A DNA stretch of 6,686 nt. Origin: Candidatus Cloacimonadota bacterium (GTDB lineage Bacteria; Cloacimonadota; Cloacimonadia; Cloacimonadales; JAIOQZ01). Each line of letters starts with the position of its first letter. The first letter of the stretch is position 1. Made by a program: the position numbers and the translations under genes. The stretch lies in NCBI GenBank assembly GCA_021106755.1, contig JAIOTM010000412.1, positions 1 to 6,686 on the forward strand, read 5' to 3'. Shown here piece after piece: positions 1-6,313 of this stretch. The notes under the pieces were generated by a model. The model saw nothing but the letters and a program-made list of their open reading frames with translations. It did not search any database and was not told where the DNA came from.

Positions 1-4
1 ATTA

Positions 5-850
5 TTACAATCTGATATTATCTATTAGCCGCGTATTCCCGAAACGTACCGCGAGAAAGAGTCGGTTTCCTGATGTTACGGTTTGCACTGGCTGGAGTTT
101 ATCCTCATCAGCAATTTCAATATAATCTGGTTCTCCACGGAAAGTAAGAATATGCTGCCGTGCGAGAAGACGCAACACTTCCGGGTTTGTTTCCCCCTGC
201 CCAAACGCGGATTTTACTATTTTCAAAGCCTGATACAAGCTAAGAGCGCGTTTTCGCTCATCTGCCGAAAGATACTTGTTGCGGGAACTCATCGCCAAGC
301 CATCGCTTTCCCGAACAAGCGGACACGATACAACTTCTACCGGAAGATTAAAATCCGTGACCATAGTATTTATTACAAGATACTGCTGAAAATCTTTCTC
401 TCCGAGATAGAGATTCTCTGGCTGCACTATGTTGAGCAGTTTCAGGACAATAGTTGTAACCCCCCGGAAGTGGTCAGGGCGGGATTCCCCGCAAAGCCTT
501 TCTGTGATGTTTCCCACAGACACCGAGCTATTAAAGCCGTCCGGATACATTTCCGTGTTGTTTGGGATAAACAGATAGTCTATACCTTCTTCTGCGAGTA
601 ACCGCAAGTCGTTGCTTAAATCGCGGGGGTAGTTAGAAAGGTCTTCGCCGGGGGCAAACTGAGCAGGATTGACATAGATACTTACAACAGTAATATCGTT
701 GTCGGTAACAGACTTACGCACTAAGCTGAGATGTCCCTTATGCAGAAAGCCCATTGTGGGAACAAAACCGATGGTTTTGCCACTGGCACGAACATCAGCG
801 ACTGCTTGCCGTATTTCGTGAATATGCTCTATAACACGAGGTTTGCTCAT
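5..850 (-). CDS. panC: Pantothenate synthetase (pantoate--beta-alanine ligase)
   Basis: This cytoplasmic enzyme condenses pantoate with beta-alanine using ATP (via a pantoyl-adenylate) to make pantothenate, the precursor of coenzyme A. The 281-residue length is normal for the family. The N-terminal Rossmann half has the PTMGFLHKGH nucleotide-binding signature at residues 31-40 (Met33, His37, His40), then VNPAQF at 60-65, RPDHFRGV at 124-131, LYLGEKDFQQ at 147-156 and the ATP-loop SSRN at 188-191. I see no missing key residue. The ATG at 848-850 overlaps the panD stop as ATGA, and I see no strong Shine-Dalgarno before it, so translation is probably coupled to panD. The TAA stop is at 5-7, so the gene is complete. 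Identification is from family motifs and is very secure. Confidence 0.97.
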   Translation of the reverse strand: MSKPRVIEHIHEIRQAVADVRASGKTIGFVPTMGFLHKGHLSLVRKSVTDNDITVVSIYVNPAQFAPGEDLSNYPRDLSNDLRLLAEEGIDYLFIPNNTEMYPDGFNSSVSVGNITERLCGESRPDHFRGVTTIVLKLLNIVQPENLYLGEKDFQQYLVINTMVTDFNLPVEVVSCPLVRESDGLAMSSRNKYLSADERKRALSLYQALKIVKSAFGQGETNPEVLRLLARQHILTFRGEPDYIEIADEDKLQPVQTVTSGNRLFLAVRFGNTRLIDNIRL

Positions 851-1212
851 TGTTTTTTGCGGTACCGGGTCCGGTTGTCGTTGCTGTCCACTATTATTAT
901 CGGTGGTTTGTGAGTACGAGCTTCATCATCGTCCAACAGTCCGTAATTGATAATGATAACCTTATCCTCAATACTTACTAAGCGGGCTGCGGCACCGTTC
1001 AAGCCGATAATGCCCGAACCTGCTTCGCCCCGAATAATATAGGTCGAGAAGCGGTTGCCATTGGAAATATTATAAACCGCCACTTTCTCGTTTTCCAGCA
1101 TTCCGGTTTCGTCCAGCATAGCCCCGTCAATGGTTATACTACCTACATAGTTCAAATCGCGCTGGGTAACCCGTGCCCTATGAATCTTCGACAGCATCAT
1201 CATTCGTTTCAT
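847..1212 (-). CDS. panD: Aspartate 1-decarboxylase proenzyme
   Basis: This pyruvoyl-dependent enzyme decarboxylates L-aspartate to beta-alanine, the second substrate of the PanC reaction encoded just downstream. The 121-residue protein aligns in register with the E. coli enzyme. Self-cleavage is expected between Gly24 and Ser25 (YVGSITID), with Ser25 becoming the pyruvoyl group. Lys9, His11, Arg54, Thr57, Tyr58 and Asn72 all sit at their known active-site positions. The start at 1210-1212 is chosen over the nearby in-frame Met4-6 because it keeps this numbering and has AGGAG (1218-1222) five bases upstream. The last 4 bp overlap panC. No PanM or PanZ maturation factor is seen in the window. 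The only unusual part is the basic tail (NRTRYRKKQ). Confidence 0.96.
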   Translation of the reverse strand: MKRMMMLSKIHRARVTQRDLNYVGSITIDGAMLDETGMLENEKVAVYNISNGNRFSTYIIRGEAGSGIIGLNGAAARLVSIEDKVIIINYGLLDDDEARTHKPPIIIVDSNDNRTRYRKKQ

Positions 1213-1217
1213 AAATT

Positions 1218-1222
1218 CTCCT
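1218..1222 (-). promoter_or_regulatory. Ribosome binding site of panD
   Basis: AGGAG on the minus strand lies 5 nt before the panD ATG. It decides the start at 1212 rather than the in-frame ATGs at codons 4-6. Confidence 0.7.
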
Positions 1223-1241
1223 GATATTACATTAAACGGTT

Positions 1242-1269
1242 ATTTTTTTTAGGGCTGAATGTCTGTCAA
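1242..1269 (-). promoter_or_regulatory. Predicted sigma70-type promoter of panDC
   Basis: Read on the minus strand, a perfect TTGACA -35 box (1269-1264) is followed after 16 bp by AAAAAT (1247-1242), which matches four of six -10 bases. A start near 1235 would give a leader of about 20 nt carrying the panD ribosome site. The -10 lies in a run of A, so its exact register is uncertain. This is seen by eye only. Confidence 0.4.
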
Positions 1270-1305
1270 ATAATAAATGCAGTTCAATTACCTTAGTTGC
1301 TTCAA

Positions 1306-1365
1306 ATGAAACCACAAAACCCACCTGAATCAGAATTCGATGTGAAAGAGTATTTGTTTTATTGA
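1306..1365 (+). other. 19-codon ORF, possible N-terminal remnant
   Basis: A short frame reads MKPQNPPESEFDVKEYLFY and then stops at TGA. The composition (acidic, then an aromatic amphipathic stretch) looks like the beginning of a real protein, but there is no Shine-Dalgarno in front and no recognised family. It lies in the same reading frame as the start-less open stretch at 1384-1581, with two stops (1363 and 1381) between them. The two may be the ends of one gene that suffered an internal deletion. It could equally be chance, since 19 codons is very short. Confidence 0.2.
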
Positions 1366-1389
1366 CGAAAAATGAAAAGATAAAATAAT
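1362..1389 (+). promoter_or_regulatory. Predicted sigma70-type promoter before the remnant and methyltransferase
   Basis: TTGACG (1362-1367, five of six) and AATAAT (1384-1389, five of six) are separated by 16 bp. A transcript starting near 1396 would carry the purine-rich AGGAAGAGG at 1395-1403, the small ORF at 1412 and then the methyltransferase. In AT-rich DNA such matches occur by chance, so confidence is moderate at best. Confidence 0.35.
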
Positions 1390-1411
1390 CAGACAGGAAG
1401 AGGTATAAAAG

Positions 1412-1483
1412 ATGAAAGAGATATTAACGATAAAAAAGGTAATTCTGCACGATGTATCGATTTTCCGGGATTATTTGAAATAG
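1412..1483 (+). CDS. Possible 23-residue small ORF or leader peptide
   Basis: An ATG eight bases after AGGAAGAGG (1395-1403) opens a frame of 23 codons, MKEILTIKKVILHDVSIFRD and three more, ending in TAG. It overlaps the start-less open stretch in the neighbouring frame. Codons 7-9 form A_AAA_AAG (1432-1438), a classical -1 slippery heptamer. A slip there would continue into the remnant frame and give a product of about 56 residues. The peptide has no recognised family. A good ribosome site is the only positive evidence that it is translated. Confidence 0.22.
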   Translation: MKEILTIKKVILHDVSIFRDYLK

Positions 1484-1547
1484 GGTATCTAACAATCTCG
1501 AACGCCTTACAATGGAGATTACAATATGGTCGGGTAGTTCAAAAAGC

Positions 1548-1553
1548 AGGTGA
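1548..1553 (+). promoter_or_regulatory. Ribosome binding site of the methyltransferase
   Basis: AGGTGA matches the anti-Shine-Dalgarno consensus and sits five bases before the ATG at 1559. It overlaps an in-frame GTG at 1550 that could otherwise be taken as the start, so it argues for the ATG. Confidence 0.6.
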
Positions 1554-1558
1554 AATTG

Positions 1559-3079
1559 ATGGCATTATTAAAATCAAATAACAGTAAGCATAAAGTAGAG
1601 TTTGGTGATTTTCAAACTCCTGATTTTCTTGCCCATCAGGTTTGTGATTTCATTAAACAGCATTGGATTCAGCCAAAAACCATAATAGAACCTACCTGTG
1701 GTATTGGTAGCTTTGTTCTTAATTCGGAAAAAGTTTTTTCATCAGCAGAAAAGATTATTGGGTTAGAGATAAATACTGATTATCTAAACATATTAAAAGA
1801 CAGAAGTTGTGATACAGATAAAATAGTTGTTGAGAATCGCGATTTTTTTCAATTAGATTGGAAAAAGTACATTAATCAATTGCAGGAACCAATATTGATG
1901 ATAGGTAATCCACCCTGGGTTACAAATTCAACATTGTGTTCATTAAGTAGCTCAAATCTGCCTGTCAAAAACAACATTTCAGATTTCAGGGGTATCGAAG
2001 CAATTACAGGGAAATCGAATTTTGATATATCCGAATGGATGATAATTAAACTGTTAGAAGTTCTCCAGAACAAAGAGTCTGTTTTAGCATTTCTTTGCAA
2101 AACAAGTGTTGCCCGAAAAGTCTTGAAACATATCTGGAATAAGAAGTTGAACATATCAAGTTCAGCTATTTATTTATTTGATTCAAAGGAGTTTTTCAAT
2201 GTTTCTGTTGATGCTTGTCTGTTTGTCTGCCAGTCCGGGAAAGCAGATGAAAACCCCCATTGCCCTGTTTATCGTGAAATAAACGATAAAACTTTAATCT
2301 CCGATATTGGTGTTGTTAAAAACGAATTATTGGCTGACATTTCTAACTACAACAAATACTCGCGTCTTGAGGGGAAAGAATATTATATCTGGCGCTCCGG
2401 GATTAAGCATGACTCTTCAAAGGTTATGGAGTTTGTTTTTAAGGACGGTAAATTTCTCAATGGCTTTGGCGAATCTGTTGATTTAGAATTGGATTATCTT
2501 TATCCGCTTTATAAAAGTTCTGATATTTCCAAACAAATATTATGTGAACCTCGTAAGTGGGTATTGGTAACACAAAAGGAAGTTGGAGATGAGACAAAAT
2601 TTATAAAAATTGCTACCCCTAGAACATATCAATATCTGGAAAAGTATTCTGACATCTTATCCCGCAGAAGAAGTTCAATTTACATGAAAAAAGCTCCATT
2701 CTCAATATTTGGAGTTGGAAAATATTCATTTTCAAACTATAAAATCGCAATATCCGGTTTGTACAAAAAAATACAGTTTCAATTACTGAAACCCTTCAAT
2801 AATAAGCCCGTAATGGTTGATGATACATGTTATATCATTCCTTGCGATACTGAGAAAGAAGCTGAATTGCTTCTTAAAATTCTAAGCTCCGATATAGCTC
2901 GTGAATTTTTTCTTTCATTTATTTTCTGGGATTCAAAACGACCAATAACTTCTGCTATTCTAAAGCACTTAGATATACTCAAATTAAGCAAAGAACTAAA
3001 CTGTAATGAGCTGACAAAAATTATTGAATCAAAATCTATAAATGCTCAAATGACATTTCTTGATGTTGATGCCCGATAG
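1559..3079 (+). CDS. Adenine-N6 type DNA methyltransferase, class I SAM-dependent
   Basis: Predicted to transfer a methyl group from S-adenosylmethionine to adenine in a specific DNA sequence. Numbering from the ATG at 1559 (506 residues), motif X is FQTPDFLA (18-25), motif I the SAM loop EPTCGIGSF (44-52), motif II GLE (68-70), the motif III region NRDFF (93-97) and catalytic motif IV NPPW (117-120). KSNFDISEWM (151-160) and LAFLCKTSVARK (175-186) match later motifs. The C-terminal half, from about WRSGIKHD (277-284) through VMVDDTCY (418-425) to DSKRPIT (458-464), is presumably the target-recognition domain. An in-frame GTG at 1550 would add three residues, but AGGTGA favours the ATG. No nuclease motif is visible in the protein and no intact restriction gene lies beside it, so it is a solitary enzyme or a leftover of a restriction-modification pair. 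GC was about 32-33% in three 60-base rows counted, against 42-52% in two rows of panC, suggesting acquisition. Target sequence cannot be read from the protein. Confidence 0.88.
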   Translation: MALLKSNNSKHKVEFGDFQTPDFLAHQVCDFIKQHWIQPKTIIEPTCGIGSFVLNSEKVFSSAEKIIGLEINTDYLNILKDRSCDTDKIVVENRDFFQLDWKKYINQLQEPILMIGNPPWVTNSTLCSLSSSNLPVKNNISDFRGIEAITGKSNFDISEWMIIKLLEVLQNKESVLAFLCKTSVARKVLKHIWNKKLNISSSAIYLFDSKEFFNVSVDACLFVCQSGKADENPHCPVYREINDKTLISDIGVVKNELLADISNYNKYSRLEGKEYYIWRSGIKHDSSKVMEFVFKDGKFLNGFGESVDLELDYLYPLYKSSDISKQILCEPRKWVLVTQKEVGDETKFIKIATPRTYQYLEKYSDILSRRRSSIYMKKAPFSIFGVGKYSFSNYKIAISGLYKKIQFQLLKPFNNKPVMVDDTCYIIPCDTEKEAELLLKILSSDIAREFFLSFIFWDSKRPITSAILKHLDILKLSKELNCNELTKIIESKSINAQMTFLDVDAR

Positions 3080-3127
3080 GATGCAGTGTCAGAATTTATA
3101 AGTTGATGTATCCACCCAACAAATTCA

Positions 3128-3156
3128 TTGCCCCAAAACACTAACCTAAATATCTT
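3128..3156 (+). promoter_or_regulatory. Weak predicted promoter for the FMN-binding gene
   Basis: TTGCCC (3128-3133) and TATCTT (3151-3156), each four of six to consensus, are spaced exactly 17 bp. A start near 3162 would leave a very short leader with the ribosome site almost at its 5' end. This is tentative. The gene may instead be read through from the methyltransferase. Confidence 0.22.
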
Positions 3157-3174
3157 GCCCACAAAGGAGAATCT

Positions 3175-3654
3175 ATGAGATATTTCATCATAATAATATT
3201 CCTGTTGGCATCGGTTTATTTGACGGCACTGCCAAAACCAATAGAAGATGCTGACTACATCGCTCTCGCTAAGGAAAAAACTGAAGTTGCGGAAATCAGC
3301 CTTAAAAAAACAGTCAGTGGCAGAATTGCCGAGTTGCACGATAAAAATAACAAGCTCACGGGTTATTACGCCCTTTCACGGGAATTCGGCAAGGTTAACG
3401 GTTATAACGGTCCAACTAAGTTAGGCGTATTGTTAGCCCCGGATATGAGTATCAGCCGGATAGACATGATTAGCTCACCCGATACAAAGTCGTTTGTTAA
3501 CCGGATTCTGAAAGCTAACTTTCTCGACCAGTTCAAGGGGAAGAAGTGCATAAACGATAAAGATTTCAAGACCATTACTGCTGCTACAATTACCTGCGAT
3601 GCCTGGATAAAGACCGTTCAAATGGTTCTAGAAGGGGTGAAGGAAGAAGAGTAG
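3175..3654 (+). CDS. Exported FMN-binding-domain protein
   Basis: A 159-residue protein with an N-terminal hydrophobic signal segment (about residues 4-18, after MR) that predicts export or membrane anchoring; there is no lipobox cysteine. The rest resembles the FMN_bind domain of NqrC, RnfG and related electron-transfer proteins. Supporting features are GYNGPTKLGVLLAPDMSIS (76-94) with the expected GPxK strand-turn, NFLDQFKGK (115-123), and TITAATITCDAW near the end (133-144). In the family an S/T-G-A-T-x-T/S motif accepts FMN covalently on its last Thr/Ser through ApbE. Here the motif is T135-A-A-T-I-T140, with Ala in place of the conserved Gly and Thr140 as the would-be acceptor. The ATG follows AAAGGAGA (3163-3170) at good spacing. 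No Rnf/Nqr subunit or apbE is nearby, so its redox partner is unknown. Domain assignment is fairly firm, flavinylation is inference. Confidence 0.78.
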   Translation: MRYFIIIIFLLASVYLTALPKPIEDADYIALAKEKTEVAEISLKKTVSGRIAELHDKNNKLTGYYALSREFGKVNGYNGPTKLGVLLAPDMSISRIDMISSPDTKSFVNRILKANFLDQFKGKKCINDKDFKTITAATITCDAWIKTVQMVLEGVKEEE

Positions 3655-3713
3655 AGAGCGTTTTTTTCTAATCGAAAAATATATCAATTCGGGTATAGCT
3701 CTCTAATTTTTAT
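3652..3713 (+). terminator. Putative terminator of the FMN-binding gene
   Basis: A perfect 8-bp inverted repeat, TAGAGAGC (3652-3659) and GCTCTCTA (3698-3705), is followed by AATTTTTATT. The 5' arm begins on the TAG stop codon. The 38-nt loop is long for an intrinsic terminator, though it holds an inner TTTTT/AAAAA pairing (about 3662-3679) that could shorten it. No U-tract lies on the minus side, so it would serve only the plus-strand gene. Confidence 0.4.
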
Positions 3714-3756
3714 TACACATGTTTGATGTAACAGGATATCGTTTATACCATTTCGT

Positions 3757-6150
3757 TTACTCAATTTCCATCACTCGTTGCATCTCAGCTTTCAATGTCT
3801 TCATCTGAAACGGTTTAACTATCCTGCCCATAAATCCGTAGTCACTGAAATTAGCCAAAACAGAATCAGTGGAGTAGCCACTCGAAACAATTACCTTTGT
3901 CTTGCTATCAATTGCAAGCAGTTTTTTAACTGTTTCTTTACCGCCCATGCCTCCGGGAATGGTTAAATCCATAATCACAATATCGTAGGAATTGCCGCTT
4001 TTTTCAGCAGAGATGTATTTCTCAATTGCTTCTTTCCCACAAACCGCGAAATCAACAATATATCCACATTTTTGAAGCATTGCGGTGGATACATCTCTCA
4101 CAATTTCTTCGTCATCCATAACCAGAACGCGTCCAAGTATGGATGTTGGCTTTTCGGTACAATCTGACTGAATCGAATCAGTTGATTTCTCGGAAGACTT
4201 ATCAGCCGGTAAAAAGATGGTAAAAGTTGTACCGATGTCGGGTTTGGAAGTAACACTGATGTGTCCGTTATGCTGAGTAATGATACTATGAACTGTTGCC
4301 AGTCCCAAACCGCTGCCAGTCTGCTTTGTGGTGAAATAAGGGTCAAATATTCTCGCTATATGTTTCGCGGAGATGCCGACCCCATTATCCCGCAGACTGA
4401 ACTTCACAAAATCCCCTGATAAATGACGGGCAGTGCTTTCCATAAGGTCTTCAACATTTTCCGCTTCAATATGCAGATTACCCCCATCGGGCATAGCTTG
4501 CTTGGCATTAATAAGCAGATTGGCAATTACCTGACTGATTTGTCCTTTCTCTGCTTTAACCTGCCACAAATCATCAGGCAGGCGAATGTGTGCCTTTACA
4601 TTGCTACCACTCAAATTGAATGTTATTAAGGTTTGCACTACCAGTTTAAGATTTACTACTTCAATTATTGGATCACCACCTCTGGCAAATGTCAGAAGTT
4701 GTTTTGTCAGATGAGTTGCTCTCTCTAATGCGTGATTAGCAGTTTCAATGTGTGGATAGGCTTTATGGTTATGAGAAAGCTCCAGTTTTGCAAGTTCAAT
4801 ATTTCCAAATAGCCCGGTGAGTATATTGTTGAAGTCATGGGCAATTCCACCCGCTAATATCCCTACGGATTCCAGTTTTTTGGATTTAAGTAGTTCCTCT
4901 GCGGTCTTCAGTTGTTCTGTCACATCCCGGAAAACAAGCACCACACCTCGGATGTTGCTCTGCATATCCCTGATTGGAGCAGCACTATCGGCAATATTGT
5001 ACTCGGCTCCATCTTTTGAAATGAGGATAGTATGATTCGCGAGTCCAACAATGTTACCTTCTGCAAGTACTCTATCTACAGGATGTGCAATTAATTCTCT
5101 GGACTTCTCATTGATAATGTTGAATATTTCCGAAAGCATTTTACCGGAAGCATTAACCTGCTTCCAGCCGGTTAATTGTTCCGCAACAGTGTTCATCAGT
5201 TCCACTCTGCCTGATGTATCAGTTGTGATAACTCCATCACCGATTGAACGTATGGTTACAAAAAGCAGCTCTTTTTCATCCAGTAGGTCTTTCTGGGCGT
5301 TTATCTTATCATGTAGCATCTTGTTAGCATATTCTGCCATTTGGTCAAATTCAACAAATTGAACAGCTTTCCGATTAATTATTGTATCAGAGTGAGCCGC
5401 TCGATTAAAAAATGAAATAAACAGGTTGAGATTTTTTCTTAATCGATTACTCAGCCAGTTGAGTAGAGGGAGAAACAACATTAATGATATGACAGAAATT
5501 ATAAGAAAAACAAATATTTTTACTTTTGTCCGCGCATTTAATGACATCTGCAAAATTGCTATATCCTCTTCTACATCATCAACATATACACCTGTACCAA
5601 TACACCATTTCCAATCTGGTATTCCTTTAGCGTAAGCGATTTTAGGACGTTCTTTTCCTGTATCCGGTTTTCGCCACCAGTAGGAGACATAATCGCCGTT
5701 TTCCTTTTTTGAAGCATCAACAAGACTTTGGGTTGTCTTAGTACCTCTACTATCTTCACATTCCAACATATCTGTACCAATGAGAGATGGTTGCGAACCA
5801 TGCGCGAGCGAAATCCCGTCCCAGTCATCAACAAATAAATATCCATTTTTGCCAAAACGAATATTATTAATCTGCTCTATCATTTTTGCTTTTAACTGTT
5901 CTTCAACAACACCCATTGCTGTACTTTGTGCTTTTTCATAGTCAATCATTTCAATAACACGCTCAACTTCGCGCTTGATTATCTGCTTCTGTTGTTCAAC
6001 ATAAGCTGAACGCATTTTATCCACGTGGATGTTAAAATCATGATAGCTAACAAAAATATTAATGCTGACAATGATACTTGCGAATACTATCAAAAAAACG
6101 ATTCCCCATATTCGAATAAGATTGATAAAACTGATTTGTTTTCTTATCAT
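3757..6150 (-). CDS. Hybrid sensor histidine kinase: Cache, PAS, HisKA, HATPase, receiver
   Basis: A 797-residue inner-membrane signalling protein. In order: membrane segment about 12-34; an extracytoplasmic single-Cache domain about 40-208 with IRFGKNGYLFV (97-107), ISLAHGSQPSLIGTD (113-127) and DWKWCIGTGVYVDD (179-192); second membrane segment about 211-233; PAS about 295-412 with GDGVITTD (304-311); HisKA H-box GGIAHDFNN with phospho-acceptor His438; N-box NLLINAKQAM (544-553); G1 DNGVGI (588-593); F-box IFDPYFTTK (601-609); G2 GSGLGLATV (612-620); then a receiver with acidic residues Asp679, Asp680 and Glu681, phospho-acceptor Asp728, Ser756 and Lys779. All catalytic residues are present. 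It should sense a small extracellular ligand, autophosphorylate and pass phosphate to its own receiver. No output domain or regulator gene is present in the window, so the target is unknown. The ATG at 6148-6150 has GGAG (6157-6160) six bases upstream. It converges on the FMN-binding gene across about 100 bp. Confidence 0.95.
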   Translation of the reverse strand: MIRKQISFINLIRIWGIVFLIVFASIIVSINIFVSYHDFNIHVDKMRSAYVEQQKQIIKREVERVIEMIDYEKAQSTAMGVVEEQLKAKMIEQINNIRFGKNGYLFVDDWDGISLAHGSQPSLIGTDMLECEDSRGTKTTQSLVDASKKENGDYVSYWWRKPDTGKERPKIAYAKGIPDWKWCIGTGVYVDDVEEDIAILQMSLNARTKVKIFVFLIISVISLMLFLPLLNWLSNRLRKNLNLFISFFNRAAHSDTIINRKAVQFVEFDQMAEYANKMLHDKINAQKDLLDEKELLFVTIRSIGDGVITTDTSGRVELMNTVAEQLTGWKQVNASGKMLSEIFNIINEKSRELIAHPVDRVLAEGNIVGLANHTILISKDGAEYNIADSAAPIRDMQSNIRGVVLVFRDVTEQLKTAEELLKSKKLESVGILAGGIAHDFNNILTGLFGNIELAKLELSHNHKAYPHIETANHALERATHLTKQLLTFARGGDPIIEVVNLKLVVQTLITFNLSGSNVKAHIRLPDDLWQVKAEKGQISQVIANLLINAKQAMPDGGNLHIEAENVEDLMESTARHLSGDFVKFSLRDNGVGISAKHIARIFDPYFTTKQTGSGLGLATVHSIITQHNGHISVTSKPDIGTTFTIFLPADKSSEKSTDSIQSDCTEKPTSILGRVLVMDDEEIVRDVSTAMLQKCGYIVDFAVCGKEAIEKYISAEKSGNSYDIVIMDLTIPGGMGGKETVKKLLAIDSKTKVIVSSGYSTDSVLANFSDYGFMGRIVKPFQMKTLKAEMQRVMEIE

Positions 6151-6204
6151 GTTTTTCTCCGTTTTGTTTCGTCCGATGTCAACCCGACCACCAAGCTGTT
6201 CTGA

Positions 6205-6236
6205 CGCTATAAAGCAATAGCTGAATAGCGATTAGC
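6205..6236. repeat. Clustered direct and inverted hexamers upstream of the sensor kinase
   Basis: AATAGC occurs at 6216-6221 and 6224-6229, with ATTAGC at 6231-6236. CGCTAT (6205-6210) and ATAGCG (6225-6230) form a perfect 6-bp inverted repeat with a 14-bp gap. The cluster begins about 55 bp before the kinase ATG and may be a regulator-binding or RNA-structure site, but chance is possible. Confidence 0.25.
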
Positions 6237-6281
6237 ACTGTGCCTGTTGCATCATTACCAAATCCCATTTTAAGAATAAAT

Positions 6282-6313
6282 AAGATAGACCATAGAAATA
6301 AGTAATTTGTCAA
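6282..6313 (-). promoter_or_regulatory. Weak promoter candidate for the sensor kinase
   Basis: On the minus strand a perfect TTGACA (6313-6308) is present, but no good -10 follows at 16-18 bp. The nearest is TATCTT (6287-6282) at 20 bp. The -35 match alone is notable. The promoter call is tentative. Confidence 0.2.

Larger units (their letters stand above)
1384..1581 (+). pseudogene. C-terminal remnant of a gene overlapping the methyltransferase start
   Basis: This frame stays open for 65 codons between the TAA at 1381 and the TAA at 1579, but contains no ATG, GTG or TTG start. Its translation looks like a genuine protein end, not noise. It includes ARCIDFPGLFEIGYLTISNA and then LQWRLQYGRVVQKAGEIDG, with mixed charged and hydrophobic residues and no low-complexity run. 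It ends 23 bp inside the methyltransferase gene, the kind of overlap seen between co-translated partners, and the methyltransferase ribosome site lies inside it. My inference is that an upstream gene, possibly a restriction endonuclease or other partner, was lost by deletion and only its 3' end is left. I do not recognise the family. The alternative is that the stretch is still expressed by -1 frameshifting from the ATG at 1412. Confidence 0.45.

Noticed and set aside
83..601. 172-residue plus-strand open frame opposite panC
   Set aside because: It is antisense to panC, whose motifs are unambiguous, and its translation has no family character.
1528..1550. GGTCGGGTAGTTCAAAAAGC resembling a tRNA D-loop or T-loop segment
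   Set aside because: No acceptor or anticodon stems can be paired around it, and it is explained by the protein-like frame 1384-1581.
1876..2154. 92-residue minus-strand open frame
   Set aside because: It lies entirely opposite the methyltransferase catalytic domain and is a shadow of it.
3046..3339. 97-residue minus-strand open frame across the methyltransferase end and FMN-binding start
   Set aside because: It is antisense to two better-supported genes and to a good AAGGAG ribosome site; the translation is rich in Phe, Tyr and Cys like random antisense.
4817..5362. Two plus-strand open frames (72 and 103 residues) opposite the sensor kinase
   Set aside because: Serine- and leucine-rich shadows of the HisKA and PAS coding sequence.
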